Below are positions 35,777 through 44,887 of a stretch of 64,000 bases of DNA, one piece after another. The DNA lies in NCBI GenBank assembly GCA_964252015.1, contig CAXULW010000019.1:7070-71069 (forward strand), given 5' to 3'. Position numbers and translations under genes: made by a program. Each line of letters starts with the position of its first letter. Within the stretch, counting starts at the first letter, position 1. The notes beneath the pieces were generated by a model. The model saw only the letters and a list, made by a program, of their open reading frames with translations. It made no database searches and was not told where the DNA came from. Origin of the DNA: CAXSBR01 sp964252015. Its GTDB lineage: Bacteria > Actinomycetota > Actinomycetes > Mycobacteriales > Jatrophihabitantaceae.

Positions 35777-37252
35777 GTGTCCGCGGCCTCGTCGGGCGCT
35801 GCGCTGGTCGTTCCCGGTCGGCGCGTGCTGGTGTGCGGCGGCCGTGTCGCCGGTGCCGCGGTCGCGCGCGCGCTGGCCGAACGCGGCGCCGACGTCAGCG
35901 TCACCGACCGCGTCCGTCCACCCGAACTCGACGCCGCCCTCGCGGCCGGGGCGCGGTTCGTCGGCGAGGTGCACGTGGTTCCCCCCGGCACCGATCTGGT
36001 CGTCGCGTCACCCGGTTGGCGGTTCGACGCGCCCCTGTTCACCGCCGCCCGCGCGGTCGGGATCGAGGTGCTGGGCGAGGTCGAGCTGGCCTGGCGACTG
36101 CGTGGGCCCGACGCCGCGCCGTGGTTGGGCGTCACCGGCACCAACGGCAAAACCACCACGGTGCGGATGCTCGAGGCCATCCTGCGCGCCGGCGGCCTAC
36201 GGGCCCTGGCCGTCGGCAACGTGGGCCTGCCGGTCATCGACGCGGTGCTCAGCGACGACTACGACGTGCTTGCGGTGGAACTGTCGAGCTACCAGCTGGC
36301 CTGGTCCAGGACCGTGGCGCCGGTGGCCGCGGCCGTGCTCAACCTGGCCCCCGACCACCTGGACTGGCACGATTCGATGGACGCCTACGCCACGGCCAAG
36401 GCGGCGATCTGGGCCGGTCGGGTGGCCCTCGGCAACGCCGACGATCCCCTCGTGCGCGACCTGCTCGAACGCTCGGGCGCGCCGGTGACGGCGGCGTTCA
36501 CCGTCACCCGTCCCCCCGTTCGCGGGGAGCTCGGCGTCGTGGACGGCGTGCTGGTCGACCGGGCGTTCGGCGAGGCGACCCTGCTGCCGGCCGGCGCGGT
36601 CCGCCCGCCGGGGCGGCACAACGTGGCCAACGCCCTGGCCGCGGCCGGCCTGGCCCGGGCCATCGGCGTCAGCGCGGACGCGGTCGCCGCGGGCCTGCGC
36701 GCGTTCGTGCCCGACCCGCACCGCAACCAGTTCGTGGCCACGGTGGCCGGCGTGGACTACGTCGACGACAGCAAGGCCACGAATCCACACGCTGCCCAGG
36801 CCGCGCTCGACGCGTACGAGCAGGTGGTCTGGATCGCCGGCGGCCAGCTCAAGGGCGTCGACATCGACGATTTCGTGGGCGAGCTGGCCCGCTCCGGGCG
36901 GCTGGTGGCCACGGTGCTGCTCGGCGCGGACCGCGCTCAGCTCGCGGCCGCACTGGCGCGACACGCACCGAATGTCCCGGTCATCGATGTGGCCAGGACC
37001 GACGATAGGGCCATGCCTGATGTCGTCGTCGCGGCCGCCCGCCTGGCCCGACCAGGCGACACGGTCCTGCTCAGCCCCGCCGCCGCGTCCTACGACATGT
37101 TCTCCTCGTACGCCGACCGCGGCGACCGGTTCGCCGCCGCGGTGCGCGGGCTGGCCCCGGCCGCAGTCGAAACTGCCCCGGCCGCAGCCGAAACTGCCCC
37201 GGCCCCAGTCGACGTCAGCCCGGCCCGCGCCGAAACCAGCCCGCCGTCTTGA
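35777..37252 (+). CDS. murD: UDP-MurNAc-L-alanine:D-glutamate ligase MurD
   Basis: This 491-residue ligase has an N-terminal nucleotide fold (RVLVCGGRVAGAAVARAL), the ATP loop GVTGTNGKTTTVRM, AVELSSYQL, NLAPDHLDWH, and YVDDSKATNPHA. GTG 35777 lies two bases after the mraY stop; upstream in-frame starts lie within mraY. The C-terminus carries a short ETAPAAAETAPAP repeat beyond the normal end of the family. Confidence 0.94.
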   Translation: MSAASSGAALVVPGRRVLVCGGRVAGAAVARALAERGADVSVTDRVRPPELDAALAAGARFVGEVHVVPPGTDLVVASPGWRFDAPLFTAARAVGIEVLGEVELAWRLRGPDAAPWLGVTGTNGKTTTVRMLEAILRAGGLRALAVGNVGLPVIDAVLSDDYDVLAVELSSYQLAWSRTVAPVAAAVLNLAPDHLDWHDSMDAYATAKAAIWAGRVALGNADDPLVRDLLERSGAPVTAAFTVTRPPVRGELGVVDGVLVDRAFGEATLLPAGAVRPPGRHNVANALAAAGLARAIGVSADAVAAGLRAFVPDPHRNQFVATVAGVDYVDDSKATNPHAAQAALDAYEQVVWIAGGQLKGVDIDDFVGELARSGRLVATVLLGADRAQLAAALARHAPNVPVIDVARTDDRAMPDVVVAAARLARPGDTVLLSPAAASYDMFSSYADRGDRFAAAVRGLAPAAVETAPAAAETAPAPVDVSPARAETSPPS

Positions 37253-39093
37253 TCGAAGGTGTTCGCGACCGCGTTGCGCGGGTGCGTTCGGGCTATCTGG
37301 CCCGACCGTTCACCTCGCTGCAGTTGCTGCTGCTGTCCGGGGCGGTGCTGCTGACCTTCGGGGTCCTGATGTCGGTGTCGACAACGATCTCGGCCGCGAC
37401 CAGCAACAACAAGGGCACGTTGTGGACCCAGGTGGTCGAGGAGGCCCTGTTCATCAGCATCGGCATCCCGGTCCTCTGGCTGGGGGCCCGGATCCCGCCG
37501 CGGGTGTACCGGATGCTCGTCTACCCGGTGCTGCTGCTGGCCATGATCATGTTGTTGGCGGTTTTCGTCCCGCACATCGGCGTTGAGATCAACGATGCCC
37601 GCCGGTGGCTGAAGGTCGGCCCGGTGCAGATCCAGCCGAGCGAGTTCGCGAAGTTGGCCATGCTGTTGTGGGCCGCCGACCTGCTCGCCCGCCGCGAGGA
37701 ACGTGGTGACCTGCGCTCGCCCGGACGGATCCTGTGGCCGGTCCTGCCCGCGTTCACCGTCGTATCCGCCTTGATCGTGTCCGAGCCCGACCTGGGCACG
37801 ACCCTGTGTTTCCTGACCATGCTCATCGGCCTGCTGTGGACGGTGGGGTTGCCCTACCGCTACTTCGCCGGTGTGGTCGCCGCGATGGTCGGCGCGGTGG
37901 CGCTGGTGGCCGTGCTCGACCCGCGCCGGCTGGAACGGATCACCTCGTTCCTGCATCCGCTGAGCGACACCAGCAACACCGGCCACCAGGCGTTGCAGGG
38001 CCTGTACGCACTGTCCTCGGGCGGCATCTTCGGCGTCGGCCTCGGCGCCGGTCCGTTGAAATTCGGTTACGTCCCCAACGCCAACACCGACTACGTCTTC
38101 GCGATCATCGGTGAGGAATTGGGCCTGCTCGGCTGCCTGTTCGTCCTGGCCGGTTTCGGGCTGTTCGCCTACGCCGCGCTGCGGGTGGCGCGGCGCAGCG
38201 CGGACTGTTTCACCCGGCTGGCCGCGAGCGGCACCGCGGTGTGGATCTGTGGCCAGGCCCTGATCAACATTGGTTACGTGACGGGTCTGCTTCCGGTGAC
38301 GGGTATCCCGCTGCCGTTCGTCTCGGCCGGTGGCACCTCGCTGGTGTTGACGATGGGCGTGCTGGGGATGCTGGTCTCCTTCGCGCGCCACGAACCCGAG
38401 GCGGTTGTCGCGGCGCGGGCGGCCGCGGCTTCCGGTGAACGCAGCGGGTTCGTGCGTTGGACGCGTCTCGGCCTGCCGCGGGTTGCCGTGCCGGTCACCC
38501 CGCGTCCGGCCCGCCCCAAGGCTGCTCGCCCCACCCGCGCCCAGGCCCGCCCCCCGGCTCGTACCCGTGCCGCCGCTACGCGCCCCGCCGGGGGGCCGGC
38601 GACGGCCGCCCCGCGCCCAGCCGCTCATGCGCCCTCGGCCCCCTCTCGCTCGCGACTGCCGCAGCCAGCATCGGCGCCCCCGACGCAGGCCCGGCCCACG
38701 CAGGCGCGGCCGACCCAAGCCCGCCCCGCCCAAGACCGCCCGGCCCAGGCACGGGCGGGGCAGGATCGCCTGGCCCAGGATCGCTCAGCCCAAGGTCGCT
38801 CGGCCCAGGATCGCTCAGCCCAGGATCGCTCGGCCCAGGATCGCTCAGCCCAGGATCGCTCAGCCCAGGATCGCTCAGCCCAAGGTCGGGCAAGCCAACC
38901 CCGGCGGAGGCCGCAACCGCCTGACCCCCGGCAAGCCGCGGAGTCCCGGCAAGCCGCGGAGTCCCGGCGGGCCGCAGAATCCCGGCAAGGCGCGGAGTCC
39001 CTGCGGACCGCTGAGTCGCGCGCGACCCCGGAGGTGCGCCGGGCGGCCGAGCGCCGACGTGGTGCGGGACCACCCTCGGCGCGCACCGGATGA
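37249..39093 (+). CDS. ftsW: Septal glycosyltransferase FtsW with a repetitive cytoplasmic tail
   Basis: The first ~395 residues form the ten-helix SEDS glycosyltransferase, with INDARRWLKVGPVQIQPSEFAKL, the SEPDLGTT loop (catalytic Asp) and the closing PFVSAGGTSLV. The remaining ~220 residues are a cytoplasmic tail made of tandem repeats: PTQAR units, then AQDRS units (about nine), then AESRQ units (about six), all with a 15-bp period. In M. tuberculosis the FtsW tail contacts FtsZ and FtsI, so the tail composition may matter. TTG 37249 overlaps the murD stop (TTGA). Confidence 0.93.
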   Translation: MIEGVRDRVARVRSGYLARPFTSLQLLLLSGAVLLTFGVLMSVSTTISAATSNNKGTLWTQVVEEALFISIGIPVLWLGARIPPRVYRMLVYPVLLLAMIMLLAVFVPHIGVEINDARRWLKVGPVQIQPSEFAKLAMLLWAADLLARREERGDLRSPGRILWPVLPAFTVVSALIVSEPDLGTTLCFLTMLIGLLWTVGLPYRYFAGVVAAMVGAVALVAVLDPRRLERITSFLHPLSDTSNTGHQALQGLYALSSGGIFGVGLGAGPLKFGYVPNANTDYVFAIIGEELGLLGCLFVLAGFGLFAYAALRVARRSADCFTRLAASGTAVWICGQALINIGYVTGLLPVTGIPLPFVSAGGTSLVLTMGVLGMLVSFARHEPEAVVAARAAAASGERSGFVRWTRLGLPRVAVPVTPRPARPKAARPTRAQARPPARTRAAATRPAGGPATAAPRPAAHAPSAPSRSRLPQPASAPPTQARPTQARPTQARPAQDRPAQARAGQDRLAQDRSAQGRSAQDRSAQDRSAQDRSAQDRSAQDRSAQGRASQPRRRPQPPDPRQAAESRQAAESRRAAESRQGAESLRTAESRATPEVRRAAERRRGAGPPSARTG

Positions 39094-40232
39094 CCGCTCC
39101 CAGCACCGGACCAACTCCCGCGCACCCCGCCCCGCCGAGCGGGCCGCGGGTCGTCGTCGCCGGCGGACACAGCGCCGGACACATCGAACCGGCGCTGGCC
39201 GTCGCCGACGCGGTACGTCGACTCGACGGCACGGCCACCGTCACCGCGCTGGGCACCGAACGGGGTCTGGACACCGTTCTGATCCCGGCCCGGGGTTACC
39301 CGCTGGAGCTGATCCCGCCGGTCCCGATGCCGCGCCGGCCCAGCAAGGCCCTGCTCCAGGTTCCCGCGCGGGTGGTCAATGCCGTCCGGGCAACCCGGGC
39401 CGTGCTCGACCGCGTCGATGCTCAGGTCGTGATCGGCTTCGGCGGGTACGTCGCCCTGCCCGCGTACGTGGCCGCGCGTCGTCGTCGCATCCCGATCGTG
39501 GTGCACGAGGCCAACGCCAGGGCCGGCCTGGCCAACCGGGTCGGCGCGTGGCTCACGCCCAACGTCTACACGGCGTCGGCCGCGGTGAAGCTGCGCCACA
39601 GTGAGCCGGTGGGAATCCCGCTCCGCCCGGCGATCACCAACCTCGACCGCGCCGGCGCCCGTCCCGAGGCGGCGCGGCGGTTCGGGCTCGAGCCAGACCG
39701 GCCCACGCTGATGGTCACCGGCGGCTCCCAGGGCGCCCAGGCGATCAACCGGGCCGTCGTCGACGCCTTGCCCGACCTGCTCGCCGCCGGGGTTCAGGTG
39801 CTGCACATCGTCGGGCCGAAAAACGTCGAGCAGATCCCGGCCGACGCGGGTGACGGACCCGGACGGTACGAGCCCGTGCCGTTCGTGTCCGACATGCAGT
39901 GGGCGTACGCCGCGGCCGACCTGGTCGTGTGCCGGTCCGGCGCGATGACGTGTGCCGAACTCGCCGCGGTCGGGCTGCCGGCGGTGTTCGTGCCGTTGCC
40001 GTTGCGCGGTGGCGAGCAGCGCCTCAACGCCGACCCGATCGTCGCCGCCGGCGGCGGCCTGGTCGTGGCCAACGCCGAGTTCACCGCGGGCTGGATCGTC
40101 GAGAACGTTTTGCCGTTGCTGGTCGACCCGCAGCGATTGACGACGATGTCGCGCGCGGCGGCCCGGGTCGGCAACCGCGACGCCGCCGACGTGCTGGCCC
40201 GGCGCGTCCTCGATCTGGCCGGTGCGCAGTGA
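39090..40232 (+). CDS. murG: UDP-GlcNAc:lipid I GlcNAc transferase MurG
   Basis: This 380-residue GT28 glycosyltransferase makes lipid II at the inner face of the membrane. It has VVVAGGHSAGHIEPALAVADA (Gly-rich loop 1), VGFGGY-like VIGFGGYVALPAYVAA, HEANARAGLANR, TGGSQGAQAINRAV and RSGAMTCAELAAVGLPAVFVPLP. ATGA overlap with ftsW; GTGA overlap with murC. Confidence 0.94.
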   Translation: MTAPSTGPTPAHPAPPSGPRVVVAGGHSAGHIEPALAVADAVRRLDGTATVTALGTERGLDTVLIPARGYPLELIPPVPMPRRPSKALLQVPARVVNAVRATRAVLDRVDAQVVIGFGGYVALPAYVAARRRRIPIVVHEANARAGLANRVGAWLTPNVYTASAAVKLRHSEPVGIPLRPAITNLDRAGARPEAARRFGLEPDRPTLMVTGGSQGAQAINRAVVDALPDLLAAGVQVLHIVGPKNVEQIPADAGDGPGRYEPVPFVSDMQWAYAAADLVVCRSGAMTCAELAAVGLPAVFVPLPLRGGEQRLNADPIVAAGGGLVVANAEFTAGWIVENVLPLLVDPQRLTTMSRAAARVGNRDAADVLARRVLDLAGAQ

Positions 40233-41878
40233 CCGAACCGGATGCGCCCCAGGCAACCCCCGGCCCGGTCGCTGCTCCCGGGCGGGTGCCGGACCGGCCG
40301 CAGGACGCCTACGACCGGCCGCAGGACTGGGCCGCACCCGGCGCGGCCCTGGTGCGCAGCGCCGCCACCGACGTCGTGCCCACGCTGGCCGAGCTGGGCC
40401 GGGTGCACATCGTCGGCATCGCCGGCGCGGGGATGAGCGGATTGGCCCGGATCCTGCTCGCCCGCGACGTCGAGGTCAGCGGCTGCGAGGCCCGCGATTC
40501 CGACACCGTCGCCGCGCTGCGGATGCTCGACGCGACCGTGTGGACCGGCCACAGTGCCAGCCATCTGGACGGCGTCGACAGCGTCGTCTACTCGACCGCG
40601 ATACCGCCGAAACACCTCGAGTTGGTGGCCGGGCGCGAACGCGGCTTGCGGGTGCTGCGGCGGGCGGCGGCCCTGGCGGCCGCGTTGGGCGACCGGCGTG
40701 CGCTCACCGTCGCGGGCACGCACGGCAAGACCACGACGACCTCCCTGCTCACGGTCGCGCTGCAGGCCGGCGGGCTCGATCCGTCCTTCGCCATCGGCGG
40801 CACCCTGCACGAGACCGGGCGCAACGCGCACTTCGGCTCGGGGGGGTACGCCGTCATCGAGGCCGACGAGAGCGACGGCTCGTTCCTGCTGCTGCGGTCC
40901 GAGGTGGCGATCGTCACCAACGTCGAAGCCGATCACCTGGAGAACCACGGCGACCTGGCCGGCGTCGAGCGCGCGTTCGGCCAGTTCGTCGACCGGATCG
41001 TGGCCGGCGGCCTGCTGGTGGTGTGCCTGGACGACGCCGGGAGCGCCCGCCTGGTTGGTTACGCGCGCAGGATGATCGCCGAGGGCCGCGAGCTGCGCGT
41101 GCGCACCTACGGCGAGAGTGCGGACGCCGACGTCGTCATCACCCAGATCGTCGAGGCATCGGATTCGGTGACGCTGACCGTTCGCGGGGTCGGTTCCGGT
41201 CGCGGTGACCTCGCGGACGACTCCGGGCGGACCGTGACCGTCGGCGGGCTGGTCGGGCGGCACATGGCGCTCAACGCGGCGGCGGCGCTGACCGTGGCGG
41301 CCGAGCTCGGCGTCGATCTCGACCGGGTGGCTTCCGCCTGGCACGCGTTCCGCGGGGTCAAGCGCCGTTTCGAGCTGCGCGGTACCGCCGACGGGGTGCG
41401 GGTGTACGACGATTACGCCCACCACCCGACCGAGATCGCGGCTGCTTTACACGCGGCCCGAACCGTGAGCGGGGCCGGCCGGCTGGTCGCGGTGTTCCAG
41501 CCGGGCACGTTCAGCCGCACGCAGACCTTCGCGACGGAGTTCGCCCAGGCCATGGCGCTGGCCGACGTCGCCGTGGTCATGGACATCTTCCCGTCCCGCG
41601 AGGAGCCGATCCCGGGCGTGACTGGAGCGTTGGTCGCCGACGCGATCCCGCTCCCTCCCGACAACGTCATCTACGAGCCGAGCTGGACCGCCACCGCCGC
41701 CCGGGTCGCCGATGTCGTGCGGCCCGGCGACGTCGTCGTCACCATGGGCATCGGTGACGTCTACCTGCTCTGCCCGGACATCCTGGCCGAGATCGCGCTG
41801 CGTGCCGCGGACCGAGATCGGGCCGCCGACGACGACCCGGCCGGGCCGGCCGGCACCGATCAGGGGGAGTCCTCGTGA
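40229..41878 (+). CDS. murC: UDP-MurNAc:L-alanine ligase MurC
   Basis: This 549-residue ligase has VHIVGIAGAGMSGLARIL, the ATP loop VAGTHGKTTTTSLL, EADESDGSF, and VYDDYAHHPTEI. GTG 40229 overlaps the murG stop; the first 50 residues are a Pro/Asp-rich extension. It starts the stem peptide that MurD, MurE and MurF complete. It overlaps ftsQ by four bases. Confidence 0.95.
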   Translation: MTEPDAPQATPGPVAAPGRVPDRPQDAYDRPQDWAAPGAALVRSAATDVVPTLAELGRVHIVGIAGAGMSGLARILLARDVEVSGCEARDSDTVAALRMLDATVWTGHSASHLDGVDSVVYSTAIPPKHLELVAGRERGLRVLRRAAALAAALGDRRALTVAGTHGKTTTTSLLTVALQAGGLDPSFAIGGTLHETGRNAHFGSGGYAVIEADESDGSFLLLRSEVAIVTNVEADHLENHGDLAGVERAFGQFVDRIVAGGLLVVCLDDAGSARLVGYARRMIAEGRELRVRTYGESADADVVITQIVEASDSVTLTVRGVGSGRGDLADDSGRTVTVGGLVGRHMALNAAAALTVAAELGVDLDRVASAWHAFRGVKRRFELRGTADGVRVYDDYAHHPTEIAAALHAARTVSGAGRLVAVFQPGTFSRTQTFATEFAQAMALADVAVVMDIFPSREEPIPGVTGALVADAIPLPPDNVIYEPSWTATAARVADVVRPGDVVVTMGIGDVYLLCPDILAEIALRAADRDRAADDDPAGPAGTDQGESS

Positions 41879-42684
41879 CGATCGCCACCGACCGCCGCGA
41901 CGCCGGCGGCCATGACGCCGACGGCCATGACTCCGACGGCCATGACTCCGACGGCCATGGCATCGGGCCTGATGCCGAACCGGCTCGCAATCGTGACGGA
42001 TCCAGTCGGCCACCGCGCCGCTGGCGGCTGTGGGGCGCCGGCGTCCTGGTTGTCGCCCTGCTGGCCGGGTTGGTGTGGATCGTCGCGTTCAGCCCGGTGC
42101 TGGCTGCGCGCTCGGTCAAGGTCGAGGGCACCCAACGGCTCAGCCGCGACCAGATCGTCGCCGCCGCCGACGTCCGGCTCGGCACGCCGTTGGTGCGGGT
42201 GCCGCGCGGCGACATCGTGCGCCGGGTGGAGCGGCTGTCCGAGGTGCGCTCGGCCCGGGTCGAGCTGTCGTTCCCGGGCACCGTCGTCATCGCCGTCACC
42301 GAACGGGTGGCCGCGGCCTACCGGCAGACCGCGGACGGCCATTACACCTACATCGACGCCACCGGCCGGTCGTTCGCCGACCTCACCGCGGTCCCGGCCG
42401 CGCTGCCCCAGCTGGCCCCGTCACCAGCCGTGGCGAACGACACCACCACCCTGGCCGCGATGGCCCAGATCTCGGCCGCTCTGCCCGCGTCCATCCGGGC
42501 CGAGGTCGCTGAGGTCACTGCGGCCGCGCCCGACGACATCACCCTGGCCCTGCGCGACGGGCGCAGCGTGGTGTGGGGCGACGGCACCCGCAACGCCGCC
42601 AAGATCCGGGTCCTCCCGGCCCTGTTGGCTCGGAAGGGACACGTCTACGACGTCAGCAACCCCGACCAGGTCTTCACCCACTGA
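41875..42684 (+). CDS. ftsQ: Division protein FtsQ
   Basis: This is a 269-residue bitopic protein: cytoplasmic tail, one helix (WGAGVLVVALLAGLVWIVAF, about 51-70), a POTRA domain (ARSVKVEGTQRLSRDQI) and the FtsQ domain. The tail contains GHDADGHDSDGHDSDGHG from a 15-bp repeat (41911-41955), giving an Asp/His cluster. GTG overlaps the murC stop. The dcw gene run is broken after it by a palindrome and a toxin-antitoxin pair before ftsZ. Confidence 0.92.
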   Translation: MTIATDRRDAGGHDADGHDSDGHDSDGHGIGPDAEPARNRDGSSRPPRRWRLWGAGVLVVALLAGLVWIVAFSPVLAARSVKVEGTQRLSRDQIVAAADVRLGTPLVRVPRGDIVRRVERLSEVRSARVELSFPGTVVIAVTERVAAAYRQTADGHYTYIDATGRSFADLTAVPAALPQLAPSPAVANDTTTLAAMAQISAALPASIRAEVAEVTAAAPDDITLALRDGRSVVWGDGTRNAAKIRVLPALLARKGHVYDVSNPDQVFTH

Positions 42685-42692
42685 ACAACGAT

Positions 42693-42735
42693 CCGGGTGC
42701 AGAGATGGACGCCAGGTGTCCATCTCTGCACCCGG
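42693..42735. repeat. Palindromic intergenic element, copy 2
   Basis: Perfect 18-bp arms (42693-42710 with 42718-42735) close on the seven bases GCCAGGT. The element starts eight bases after the ftsQ stop and ends 61 bp before the antitoxin start. It shares the GGGTGCA ends and the GGACRCCWGGTGTCC centre with the copy at 2037-2087. It could end ftsQ transcription, but no T-tract follows. Confidence 0.8.
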
Positions 42736-42796
42736 ACCGCGGCGCAACGCGGGAATCGTCGTGCCACGGGTCGAAGGGTGGTGGCACACTGGCATC

Positions 42797-43039
42797 ATGG
42801 ATGCCACGGTGGTGCTGGGCCAGCAGGGTCGGCTGGTGATTCCGGCCGAGGTCCGGGCTGCGCTGGGGTTGGCTCCCGGCGATCGGTTGCATTTGCGCCT
42901 GGTCGGTCCGCGGCTCGTGTTCGAGCGCCCGCAGGACGCCATCGCCGAGTTGCGCGCGCTGGCCGGGGATGTGCCGAAGTCGCGATCTTTCGTCGACGAG
43001 TTGCTGGCCGAGCGCCGAATCGCCGCCGCCGCCGAATGA
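42797..43039 (+). CDS. AbrB/SpoVT-domain antitoxin (VapB-like)
   Basis: This 80-residue protein has an N-terminal swapped-hairpin AbrB domain (VVLGQQGRLVIPAEVRAALGLAPGDRLHLR, about 4-33) and a C-terminal helical tail (SRSFVDELLAERR) of the type that wraps the toxin. ATG 42797 is the only start giving the correct domain. It overlaps the PIN gene by four bases (ATGA), the usual arrangement of an antitoxin before its toxin. Such antitoxins usually repress their own promoter; the nearby palindrome is a candidate site but also occurs elsewhere. Confidence 0.85.
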   Translation: MDATVVLGQQGRLVIPAEVRAALGLAPGDRLHLRLVGPRLVFERPQDAIAELRALAGDVPKSRSFVDELLAERRIAAAAE

Positions 43040-43416
43040 CCGTGCTCGACGCCTCGGCCGTGCTCGCACTGATCCACAACGAGGCCGGCGCCGACGTCGT
43101 GGCCGCAGAGATCTCTGGCGCTGTTCTTGGCGCGGCAAACCTGGCCGAAGTTGTGGGCAAACCCGTTGACGCCAATATTGACGTTGCCCGCCTCCGCGAG
43201 CTGCTCGGTGCCGCCGGGGTCACGGTGGAACCGCTCAGCGCCGAAGACGCGGAACTCGCCGGCGCGATGCGTTCCCTCCCCGGCGGCCCGGCCTTGTCGT
43301 TGGGTGACCGTTGCTGCCTGGCCCTGACGGTGCGCACCGTCCCGGCCGAAGTACTGACCGCCGACCGAGCCTGGGCCGACCTCGACCTCCCCATCCGAGT
43401 TCGCCTTCTTCGCTAG
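43036..43416 (+). CDS. PIN-domain ribonuclease toxin (VapC-like)
   Basis: This 126-residue PIN protein retains the four acidic positions of the active site: Asp in TVLDASAVLAL, Glu in NLAEVVGK, Asp in LSLGDRCCLAL, and Asp in VLTADRAW. VapC toxins cleave tRNA or rRNA when released from VapB. It appears intact, with the antitoxin overlapping upstream. A complete toxin-antitoxin pair between ftsQ and ftsZ is not the usual dcw arrangement and suggests insertion. Confidence 0.85.
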   Translation: MTVLDASAVLALIHNEAGADVVAAEISGAVLGAANLAEVVGKPVDANIDVARLRELLGAAGVTVEPLSAEDAELAGAMRSLPGGPALSLGDRCCLALTVRTVPAEVLTADRAWADLDLPIRVRLLR

Positions 43417-43609
43417 CCGGCTCGCTGTTCGGCTGATCAGGGCGCCAACCCGGCGGCGCTTTGCTGGTCGAGCGGTGGCTTCGGGGGCATGTCCCAAGCG
43501 ACCTGCTGACCAGGAAAGCCACAACGGCGCGAGCGAAACCTCGGCGTGTCGGCACCCGCCTACGTCAGATCGCGACCCGTCACGGATAGCTTTTCTTCAT
43601 CACGCCAGG

Positions 43610-43640
43610 TTGACATAACTATAACCGTCTACTTGAGGGT
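43610..43640 (+). promoter_or_regulatory. Conserved-looking ftsZ upstream motif
   Basis: GGTTGACATAACTATAACC followed by CTTGAGGGTGAG is an AT-rich patch in a GC-rich gap of 286 bp and resembles a sequence conserved before ftsZ in actinobacteria. TTGACA (43610-43615) could be a -35, yet no good -10 sits 17 bp away; TATAAC (43620-43625) may be a -10 instead. The rest of 43417-43702 shows no gene. Confidence 0.5.
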
Positions 43641-43702
43641 GAGTGTTTCCGGCCCCGAGCACCACTTCGGCACAACTGCTCCGGCAGACCAAGGAGATCC
43701 AC

Positions 43703-44887
43703 ATGAGCATGCCGCACAACTACCTGGCCGTGATCAAGGTCGTCGGCGTCGGCGGCGGCGGCGTCAACGCGGTCAACCGGATGATCGAGGTCGGCCTGAA
43801 GGGCGTCGAGTTCATCGCGGTCAACACCGACGCCCAGGCCCTGCTGATGAGCGACGCCGACGTCAAGCTCGACGTCGGCCGCGAGCTCACCCGGGGCCTC
43901 GGCGCCGGCGCCCAGCCCGAGGTCGGCCGCCAGGCCGCGGCCGACCACTCGGACGAGATCGAAGAGGTGCTCAAGGGCGCCGACATGGTGTTCGTCACCG
44001 CGGGCGAGGGCGGCGGTACCGGCACCGGCGGCGCGCCCGTCATCGCCCAGCTGGCCCGCAAGCTCGGCGCGCTCACCATCGGCGTCGTCACCCGCCCGTT
44101 CAGCTTCGAGGGCAAGAAGCGCGCGCAGCAGGCCGAAGACGGCATCGAGCAGCTGCGGGCCGAGTGCGACACGCTGATCGTCATCCCGAACGACCGGCTG
44201 CTGCAGATCTCCGCGCCCAACGTCACTGTCATGGACGCGTTCCGCAGTGCCGACCAGGTGCTGCTGTCCGGCGTCCAGGGCATCACCGACCTGATCACCA
44301 CCCCGGGCCTGATCAACCTCGACTTCGCCGACGTCAAGAGCGTGATGAGCGGCGCCGGGTCGGCCCTGATGGGTATCGGCTCGGCCCGCGGTGAGGGACG
44401 GGCCAAGATCGCGGCCGAGATGGCCATCGCCAGCCCCCTGCTCGAGGCGAGCATGGACGGGGCCCGCGGGGTGCTGCTGTCGATCTACGGCGGCTCGGAC
44501 CTGGGCCTCTTCGAGATCAACGAGGCGGCCACGCTCGTGTCCGACTCGGCCCACCCGGACGCCAACATCATCTTCGGCGCGGTCATCGACGACACTCTCG
44601 GCGACGAGGTCAAGGTGACGGTCATCGCCGCCGGCTTCGACTCGGGTCAGCTGCCGTACAAGAAGGTCGAGGTCCGCCGCAACGAGGCGGCCACCGACAC
44701 CGACCCGGGGGGGTCCCGCGCGGCCCAGTTGGCGCAGCCCACCCGCACGGCGTCGGCCACGCCGCAGCCCACCCAGCCGCCGGCCCGTTCGGTCGCCCCG
44801 TCGTCGAACTGGCCGCTGCCGTCCGCGTCGCGCACCCCGGTGGAACTGGACGAGGACCTCGACGTGCCGGACTTCCTCAAGGCGTGA
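43703..44887 (+). CDS. ftsZ: Cell division GTPase FtsZ
   Basis: This 394-residue tubulin homologue has the nucleotide loop VGVGGGGVNAVNRM (14-27), tubulin signature GGGTGTGG (103-110), T7 loop NLDFADVKSVM, and the C-terminal peptide DLDVPDFLKA that docks SepF and FtsW. ATG 43703 has AAGGAG seven bases upstream, a much better start than the upstream ATG. It has its own promoter region because the TA pair separates it from ftsQ. Confidence 0.96.
   Translation: MSMPHNYLAVIKVVGVGGGGVNAVNRMIEVGLKGVEFIAVNTDAQALLMSDADVKLDVGRELTRGLGAGAQPEVGRQAAADHSDEIEEVLKGADMVFVTAGEGGGTGTGGAPVIAQLARKLGALTIGVVTRPFSFEGKKRAQQAEDGIEQLRAECDTLIVIPNDRLLQISAPNVTVMDAFRSADQVLLSGVQGITDLITTPGLINLDFADVKSVMSGAGSALMGIGSARGEGRAKIAAEMAIASPLLEASMDGARGVLLSIYGGSDLGLFEINEAATLVSDSAHPDANIIFGAVIDDTLGDEVKVTVIAAGFDSGQLPYKKVEVRRNEAATDTDPGGSRAAQLAQPTRTASATPQPTQPPARSVAPSSNWPLPSASRTPVELDEDLDVPDFLKA

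Noticed and set aside
38690..39030. CRISPR-like appearance of regularly spaced repeats in ftsW
   Set aside because: Units are contiguous, 15 bp, and in frame with the protein; no unique spacers and no cas genes.
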